A stretch of 20,115 nucleotides of DNA from JBNJDJ01 sp051744845. Its GTDB lineage: Bacteria > Bacillota > Clostridia > Peptostreptococcales > Acidaminobacteraceae. Position numbers and translations under genes: made by a program. The stretch lies in assembly GCA_051744845.1 (NCBI GenBank), contig JBNJDJ010000035.1, forward strand, positions 1-20,115. The letters run 5' to 3'. Of this stretch, positions 14,534-20,115 are shown one piece after another. Below the pieces are notes generated by a model. It saw only the letters and a list, made by a program, of their open reading frames with translations, was not told the origin of the DNA and made no database searches. Numbering within the stretch: the stretch's first letter is position 1; each line of letters begins with the position of its first letter.

Positions 14534-16873
14534 TTAAGGTTTATCATTTTTATATGAAATAATAAAAATCAAAGCCAATACTAATATCAAAGCTCCTATA
14601 AAGCCAACACCTTTTACAATCCCTATAGTTATAGCCATACCAAATATAATTGGTCCTATCATTTGTCCAAGTTTTTTAACCAAGCTATAATAACCAATAG
14701 ATTTTCCTTTACCTATTTGATCAATTATTTTAATCTGAAAAAAGTAGTTCGTTTGAGCTGCTACTCCAAAACTTTCTGAAACTCCTAAAAATAAAGCAAC
14801 AGTAAAAGCCATAATAATACTATTATTAAAGGAAAATAATATAAAAGATGCTCCAATAATAATCATTGATAAAATAAGAGATTTAACTACACCGAAATAT
14901 TTTTGTGTATATTTACTAAGGACAGGTCCTAAATAAATTACACAAATACCATTTATCATAAATGCTCTACCTACATTTGCAGAAGATACACCAATTTTTT
15001 GAGCATAAATAGGTAAATAAAATATTAAAAACATACTAGCAATAGATACAGGTATTAAAACTAAAATGAAAAATTTTAGTACTTCTATATTACTTATAAA
15101 ATCCGAAAATGAATTTTCGTTATCTTCTTTAAATGAAGATTCAGGTGATGGTTTAACTTTATTTTTCATTACAATTAAAGTAAATAGCTGAGCTAATGAA
15201 ATCACACCTATAGATATAAAAAATACCATAGGATATCCAAATCTATCAGCAATCATACCACCTATCACAACACCACAGTTCATTCCTGCTAATGCTCCGG
15301 AATTCATTGCAGCAATACCTTCACCTTTTTTAATTTCAGAGTTAGTAGAAATAACAAACATTCTCATTGATATAATCATTAGTCCCAAGCCAATACCTAC
15401 TATACTTCTAGATAAAATAAACTGAAATATATTTAAAATAATACTTGATAATAATGCCCCAGCAGCAAATATAAATATACCTAAAATTAATAAAGGTTTA
15501 TATCCTTTTTTATCTATTACATATCCTGCTCCTATAGTAGCTAACAATGCAAATAAACTTTCCGCTGATAAAGGTAGTCCTAATATAATGTCTTCAGGTA
15601 GATTAAAAATAGGCTTATGCAAATTCTTCATAATAATAGGTATGAAAGAAACTGGCATAAAACTCCCAGTAAAAACAAGAAAACTTAAAGGTCTTATTAT
15701 TTTTTTGTCTTCATTCTGAATATCTAATTTATTTTTTTTATTACTATAATTGAGTTTTCTTTCTACTATAATAAAAACAAATAATGTGATTTCAACCATA
15801 AAGAAAAAAGAAACCACTAAACTGGTTATCATATCAATTAAAATATTTCTCATTTTTTCTCGTATATAAAGACTAGAAAGTTCTACACTAACCTCTGGGC
15901 TAATATCACTATCATCCACTAACAAATTTTCGCTATAAACATAATTATTATTAGACTCATAAGTAATAGTAGCTTTTGTACCATGTAAAATTTTATTTGA
16001 TTGATCTTTTATATATATATCTTTTATTTCTGGTACAATTTCCTTAATTCTATCTAAATAATTCGAGAATTTATATATTTCTTTATATAAAACACCCTTA
16101 TCAATAACACTTTCAATGTCATTTTTAACAATTCGGGTTACTAAATTTACATTCCGCTTCCCCATATCTTCATAACCTTTTTCAAATACTGAATAATTTA
16201 CAAATACAAAAATAAACTGAGCCAAACTAAGTACTAGTAATACAATTATTAAAATATACTTTTTTCTTACTTTATTATTTTCATCAAATATATGTATCTT
16301 GAATATCATAATAGTTAAAAATAAGCTAGCTACTAAAGCTAAAATGCCAAGAGCAAAAAAAAGTTTTTTCGTATATAACTTAATTTCATCTTTGATCACT
16401 TGATCCTCGAAAGATATTTCTAAAAAACCTGAATTTTTAACTGGCATAAATACATAATATTTATCATTATTATGAATCGATTTATAATTTTTTTTTATAT
16501 CTGATTTATTGTTCTGTAAATCATTCCAAACTTTTTCATCTAGCACTTTACCTACTTTTTGATCAATAGTATGATAAATTATAAGTCCATTTGAATCTAC
16601 AATGGATAGTTCTTCTATATCTTTATTATTATTTTTAATATCATTAAGAAGCTCTTTCATCCCATAGAAACTATTCAAGCTTTTACCATATTTAAGACCA
16701 TATTCAATTTTTTTTACCGTTTCTTGAGCTGATATTGTATACCCTCTAATTAAAGATTGTGTATAGTTTTTACTAAAAGAAGTTATATTAAGCCATCCTG
16801 TAAATAAAAGAGACAAAACTATTGTAGTGATTACAGAAACAATTAATATGTATCTTGTTTTTTTATTAGCCAC
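14534..16873 (-). CDS. MFS transporter fused to two extracytoplasmic sensor-like domains
   Basis: About 779 residues, nearly twice the length of a normal MFS protein. The order is: membrane helix (about 10-30), a Cache-like extracytoplasmic domain (about 35-170, with IEELSIVDSNGLIIYHTIDQ), helices at about 172-195 and 207-228, a second extracytoplasmic domain (about 230-340, with VPEIKDIYIKDQSNKILHG), a helix at about 345-370, then a 12-helix MFS unit from about 395 to the end. The MFS motif GYVIDKKGYKP and a repeat-related GGMIADRFGYP are present. The start is uncertain: GTG 16873 follows GGTGAT and begins one base after the upstream stop codon, while GTGs at 16885 and 16882 lack a site. It may export or take up a small molecule under control of an external ligand. 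The gene ahead of it encodes a binding protein that could hand over that ligand. Confidence 0.85.
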   Translation of the reverse strand: MANKKTRYILIVSVITTIVLSLLFTGWLNITSFSKNYTQSLIRGYTISAQETVKKIEYGLKYGKSLNSFYGMKELLNDIKNNNKDIEELSIVDSNGLIIYHTIDQKVGKVLDEKVWNDLQNNKSDIKKNYKSIHNNDKYYVFMPVKNSGFLEISFEDQVIKDEIKLYTKKLFFALGILALVASLFLTIMIFKIHIFDENNKVRKKYILIIVLLVLSLAQFIFVFVNYSVFEKGYEDMGKRNVNLVTRIVKNDIESVIDKGVLYKEIYKFSNYLDRIKEIVPEIKDIYIKDQSNKILHGTKATITYESNNNYVYSENLLVDDSDISPEVSVELSSLYIREKMRNILIDMITSLVVSFFFMVEITLFVFIIVERKLNYSNKKNKLDIQNEDKKIIRPLSFLVFTGSFMPVSFIPIIMKNLHKPIFNLPEDIILGLPLSAESLFALLATIGAGYVIDKKGYKPLLILGIFIFAAGALLSSIILNIFQFILSRSIVGIGLGLMIISMRMFVISTNSEIKKGEGIAAMNSGALAGMNCGVVIGGMIADRFGYPMVFFISIGVISLAQLFTLIVMKNKVKPSPESSFKEDNENSFSDFISNIEVLKFFILVLIPVSIASMFLIFYLPIYAQKIGVSSANVGRAFMINGICVIYLGPVLSKYTQKYFGVVKSLILSMIIIGASFILFSFNNSIIMAFTVALFLGVSESFGVAAQTNYFFQIKIIDQIGKGKSIGYYSLVKKLGQMIGPIIFGMAITIGIVKGVGFIGALILVLALIFIISYKNDKP

Positions 16874-16874
16874 T

Positions 16875-18056
16875 TTAATCACCACTATTTTTTATTTTCT
16901 TATAAATTTTGTCTGATATTAATAAAGTTTCAAAAGGGATTTTATAACCTATTTTATTAGCAACTTCTAAATTCAATACAATTTGAGGAGAACTTTTAAA
17001 TACTTGATTCAAATCTCCTGGCTTTGTACCTTTTAAAACTTTAGTCATCTGATCTGCACCAAATCTACCTAAATTTTTATAATCTGTCAAGGATATACTC
17101 ATAAGAGCACCATGTTTAACTTCTTGCTCTCCTAGTTGAGAAAAAACTGGTATTTTATTTCTATAAAATGAATTTAATAAATCATTTAATTTACTAGATT
17201 CTATATGTGCAACAGTTATATACATTGCGTCGACCTCTTTAGCTAACTTATTATAGGCTAAAACAAGATCTTTATAATATCGACTCTCGTCTGCTTGATT
17301 TATTGGATTTTTAACATGATATTCTACTAACTCAAAGTCTTTTTCACTTGAAATCTTTTCTATATCAGTTATTGCAGAGTAATCTTTTACAACAGGAGTA
17401 TCTTCATAAACTACTCCTAATTTCCCAAAATTAAAAATATCATATAAAACCGAAATTTGTCTTTTAAATCTATCAGCATCCATATGAGCCCAAATATGAT
17501 CAAATCCAGAATCCTTTTCAGATTTAATAATTTTAGACTGTACTGCATTTGTTGCTGAAAATACCGTCGTAGGAGTATCATGCTCGTTATTTGCTAATAA
17601 TTGTCCAGCTGCTGACCCCATTACAATCATCAAATCAATATCCTTTTGATACTTTAAACGATCAATTATTTCTTTCTTCTCAGCCTTATCAAGTGAATAC
17701 AAATTATAATAAGCATCATTAACAAATTCAATATAAGGTCCTGTTATATTATTATTTAACCATTCCCACATGACCTTAGTATCACTTTGACCTTTTTTAT
17801 AAGGAATGTTATCAATATTTAAAATCCAACCCCTTTCATTGAGTCCTTCCAATAATGCTATAAGAGTTCCTGCATAATTAATAAATTTTTCACTTTCACA
17901 ATAACCAATTCGCCACTTTTGATCACCATTTTTCTGAGGCTCATTCTTTTTTATTAAATTATTATTTTCTTGTGCATAATCCGAATATATATTTAAATTA
18001 AAAATTATTAGTAAAATAAGCATTATAAAAAATATTGTAACTGATTTTTTTTTCAT
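16875..18056 (-). CDS. ABC_sub_bind-type (TrpX-like) solute-binding protein
   Basis: This is a 393-residue exported protein with an N-terminal hydrophobic signal or anchor (about residues 5-25) and no lipobox. The body resembles the ABC transporter substrate-binding family exemplified by TrpX: WRIGYCESEKFINYAGTLIA, IDLMIVMGSAAGQLLANN, TPTTVFSATNAVQSKII, KLGVVYEDTPVVKDY and VDAMYITVAHIESSKL. AAAGGTGAT precedes the ATG. No permease or ATPase of the usual three-gene set follows; instead the sensor-MFS gene begins one base after the stop, so the two are probably translationally coupled. The ligand is unknown. It is the first gene of the minus-strand group downstream of the promoter near 18350. 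Confidence 0.85.
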   Translation of the reverse strand: MKKKSVTIFFIMLILLIIFNLNIYSDYAQENNNLIKKNEPQKNGDQKWRIGYCESEKFINYAGTLIALLEGLNERGWILNIDNIPYKKGQSDTKVMWEWLNNNITGPYIEFVNDAYYNLYSLDKAEKKEIIDRLKYQKDIDLMIVMGSAAGQLLANNEHDTPTTVFSATNAVQSKIIKSEKDSGFDHIWAHMDADRFKRQISVLYDIFNFGKLGVVYEDTPVVKDYSAITDIEKISSEKDFELVEYHVKNPINQADESRYYKDLVLAYNKLAKEVDAMYITVAHIESSKLNDLLNSFYRNKIPVFSQLGEQEVKHGALMSISLTDYKNLGRFGADQMTKVLKGTKPGDLNQVFKSSPQIVLNLEVANKIGYKIPFETLLISDKIYKKIKNSGD

Positions 18057-18686
18057 TAATAATCACCTTTTTAGTTTCATAAAAATATTCTGAATATTCA
18101 AAAAATTGCACTTTTTTTAAAAAAATGGACAATATAATTCTAATAAATCCTCCAAAAATCATATATATTTTTCAAATATAAATCAAAATGAATTTAACCA
18201 AATGGTAAACTATAAAATCAAGATCTATTAAATAAAATTTAATTTGATATAATTTATTAATCCTATACTATATTTCTTCACTAAAATTTCAATTACAATG
18301 TTAAATTAATAATAAAATTATATAAAATTTGAAAAGATTTTATATTAATTATATCATTTTCATTCAATAACATCAAATTAATTATTCTAATTGTGTTTTT
18401 TTAAATATAGTTTTATTCTCTTTATTTTATATTTTTTTATTGTTTCTTAGGCGATTTAAATAATAGCGGTAATAGTCAAGAATTTTTTCATTTAATTTTT
18501 ATAATCATTTTTTCATAAATCTATCTTTTAGACTTTGAAATCGATTATATTTTCAACCAAGTTTCAAGTTGATATTTAGTATACTTTATTTTCTTTATAA
18601 GCCTCATCTCGTACTTAAAAAGGACTTTTATTAATTCTATTTTTATAAATTAAAAATGGATATAATTGTATATTATTTACTAAATG
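18057..18686 (-). other. AT-rich intergenic region with long leader and degenerate coding scraps
   Basis: Roughly 630 bases without an intact gene. The part nearest the binding-protein gene (18057-18340) is a probable untranslated leader. It contains a short direct repeat GAATATTC/GAATATTT near 18085-18101 and no riboswitch I recognise. The part at 18410-18630 has two stop-bounded minus-strand scraps that look protein-like: KVLFKYEMRLIKKI onward to ETWLKI, and DYYRYYLNRLRNNKKI. They could be remnants of a lost gene, possibly a transposase, but I cannot name the family. Confidence 0.45.
18348..18376 (-). promoter_or_regulatory. Sigma-A-type promoter with extended -10
   Basis: On the minus strand TTGATG (18376-18371) and TATAAT (18353-18348) are separated by exactly 17 bases. 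TG stands one base before the -10, giving TGATATAAT. This is the best promoter match I see on the minus strand. Transcription would begin near 18341 and read into the binding-protein gene at 18056 through a leader of about 285 bases. It is the likely main promoter of the transporter and RiPP gene group. Confidence 0.6.
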
Positions 18687-19176
18687 TTAGTAATCAAATT
18701 TTTTCATATTATATCTACAAATAGCTGAAACAGGAAATTCACCAAATATACTATTATTTAACTTCCATTCACATTTAATAATTCTTTTAATATCATACCC
18801 ATAAGCTAAAACCCAACTCAATTCTCCAGTAATTGCTATTCTATCATCCCCTTCTTCAATTGCATCTTTAAATTTTTTTGTAATAACTTTATCATTTTAT
18901 CAGGAATAAACTCTCCTGAATTAGAATATGCATCTGATTTATCTAAAAATAATAACTGTTCACTTTTTAAATATTTTCTAAGATCAATTTTATTATTTAA
19001 TCTATCTTTGATAAGATTCTTATCATTTGCACTATTAATATAAAAACATTTTTTATTATTTTTTAAGCTTTTTATTATATGTTCACTAATAGCAATTATC
19101 ATCTCATCAATTGATTCATATAATAAAACTAAGTAATTACCTTTTTTAAATATTTTGAGTTTACTATTTTATCCAT
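18687..19176 (-). pseudogene. MEDS-domain sensory protein, broken by two frameshifts
   Basis: Reading across two frameshifts gives a complete protein of about 163 residues. MDKIVNSKYLKK, then (frame change) GNYLVLLYESIDEMIIAISE, then CFYINSANDKN and YLKSEQLLFLDKSDAYSNSG followed by FIPDKMIKLLQ, then (frame change) FKDAIEEGDDRIAITGELSW, and an end IFGEFPVSAICRYNMKKFDY before TAA. This is the MEDS (DcmR-type sensory) domain pattern: a short exported-free cytosolic sensor related to KaiC-like folds. Both breaks fall in poly-A runs (six A at 19147-19142, seven A near 18871-18877), and each needs one extra A. The ATG has only a weak AAGAG upstream and lies 16 bases after the diguanylate cyclase stop, so the two formed a unit. 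Only the middle segment (19102-18836) stands as an ORF of its own. Real decay or homopolymer sequencing error are both possible. Confidence 0.8.
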
Positions 19177-19192
19177 TTTACTCTTTTCTATT

Positions 19193-20115
19193 TTATACTA
19201 AGTTCTTCTTTATTTTGTACATCTCTTGGTCTGCTTTATTAAATAATATTTCTTTGTTTTTATTATTTCCTCTAGAACAACCTAAAGAAATAGATACATC
19301 TCTTTTAATATTACTATTAGCTATATATTCTTTAAATTTTCTATTAATTATATTACAATACTCCACAGATTTTTCTTGGTCTTTATTAATTAATATTATT
19401 CCGAATTCATCTCCACCAATTCTTGATATTATTGCATCACTAGGAAAAGATTCTTTTAAAGTCTTAGCTGCTAATTTTATAACCTTATCTCCAGTACTAT
19501 GTCCAGAAGTATCGTTAATTTGTTTAAGTTTATCTATATCTCCAATAATTAAACTTACCTTTAAATCTTTATTATTTATAATTTCATCTAATTTATTATC
19601 AAAAGCTCTGCGATTTAAAAGGTCTGTCATTGAATCGTGTTCACTGATATATTTAATTTCTTTTTCTTTTCTTTTCAATTCAGTAATATTAATATATTTT
19701 AAATAGCCTCCTTTGAATGTATCTTTATCATAGATAGGTATTCCTTTAATCAAAAAATACATTGATTCTTTTGAATCAAAGATTAACTCTTGTTCAATAC
19801 TAAAATAATTATTTTCTAATAAATTTTCTTTTAAAGTTTTAAAAGGAATGTGACTAGTAGTAAAATTCCTTAAATCATTACTAATAAGATCAATGTTTTT
19901 ATAATTAAAAATATATTTGTATCTATTATTTGCTCTTTTAATAATAAAGTCTTTATTAAACATAATAATACCTTCAGTTGAACACTCAAAAAGACCACTA
20001 AAAAAATTCATTTTTTGATTTAATTTTTTTTTAAGCAAATCTTGTCTTAAAATAATTGCAATATTATGCTTTAATTCATTTTTAGTAAAAGGTTTATTTA
20101 AATATACTGATGCTG
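19193..20115 (-). CDS. Response regulator with REC, PAS and GGDEF domains, 3' part (5' end outside window)
   Basis: The frame is open to the window edge, so the apparent start inside is not real. The first residues, ASVYLNKPFTKNELKHNIAI, are the end of a receiver domain with the conserved Lys-Pro-Phe. A short helix leads to a PAS domain (FECSTEGIIMFNKDFIIKRA, then KGGYLKYINITELKRKE). The C-terminal GGDEF domain has HDSMTDLLNRRAF, IGDIDKLKQINDTSGHSTGD and an intact RIGGDEF. It should make cyclic di-GMP from two GTP when phosphorylated by a histidine kinase. The inhibitory RxxD site is absent: the Arg position is Phe in SFPSDAIISRIGGDEF. Its neighbour is the broken MEDS gene; MEDS proteins often occur with signalling proteins. 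It is likely unrelated to the RiPP genes, from which it is separated by a gap and promoter. Confidence 0.93.
   Translation of the reverse strand, partial: ASVYLNKPFTKNELKHNIAIILRQDLLKKKLNQKMNFFSGLFECSTEGIIMFNKDFIIKRANNRYKYIFNYKNIDLISNDLRNFTTSHIPFKTLKENLLENNYFSIEQELIFDSKESMYFLIKGIPIYDKDTFKGGYLKYINITELKRKEKEIKYISEHDSMTDLLNRRAFDNKLDEIINNKDLKVSLIIGDIDKLKQINDTSGHSTGDKVIKLAAKTLKESFPSDAIISRIGGDEFGIILINKDQEKSVEYCNIINRKFKEYIANSNIKRDVSISLGCSRGNNKNKEILFNKADQEMYKIKKNLV

Noticed and set aside
18410..18630. Insertion sequence remnant
   Set aside because: Two short protein-like scraps are visible, but there are no terminal inverted repeats, target duplication or recognisable transposase motif, so I do not call a mobile element.

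Overview
The window is very A+T-rich. It has Bacillota-type ribosome binding sites (AAAGGAGG and variants), frequent TTG and GTG starts, a chemotaxis receptor and a response-regulator diguanylate cyclase. This points to a motile low-GC Bacillota, probably an anaerobe of the Clostridia/Halanaerobiales kind. The genus cannot be fixed from the sequence alone.

Layout. At the left edge, on the plus strand, is the C-terminal end of a methyl-accepting chemotaxis protein, closed by a palindromic terminator near 529-563. Everything from 676 to 18056 lies on the minus strand and reads as one long gene group, so transcription runs from high to low coordinates. In that order it encodes: an ABC_sub_bind-type solute-binding protein; an MFS transporter with two extracytoplasmic sensor-like domains; a GNAT acyltransferase; a LivK-type lipoprotein; an NHLM-type export apparatus (HlyD-like adaptor, C39 peptidase-ABC exporter, second ABC exporter with a cyclic-nucleotide-binding-like N-terminus); six tandem Nif11-leader RiPP precursor genes; a PoyD-family radical SAM peptide epimerase; and a B12-binding radical SAM enzyme of the RiPP C-methyltransferase family. 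Upstream is an AT-rich gap of about 630 bp holding a good sigma-A-like promoter. Beyond it lie a MEDS-domain gene broken by two frameshifts and the 3' part of a REC-PAS-GGDEF response regulator that runs off the window.

How it fits together. The precursors share a leader of about 65 residues ending in V(S/A)GG and carry very different short cores (15-25 residues). Most cores are rich in Val, Leu, Ala and Gly, and only one has a Cys. There is no lanthionine synthetase, cyclodehydratase or sactisynthase-type gene. The likely chemistry is therefore epimerisation (PoyD family) plus C-methylation (B12 radical SAM), possibly with acylation by the GNAT protein. The C39 domain would cut after GG and the exporter pair plus HlyD would secrete the products. 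The predicted output is a family of short hydrophobic D-amino-acid-containing peptides, conceptually between polytheonamide and gramicidin. The two solute-binding proteins and the sensor-MFS fusion have no ABC permease beside them and may serve in sensing, self-protection or a separate export step; this is inference.

Small-scale points: a 16-bp hairpin between the precursor array and the epimerase gene, a perfect 170-bp repeat between two precursor leaders, a strong ribosome binding site in front of a six-codon ORF, and several start codons that move once the ribosome binding site is considered.
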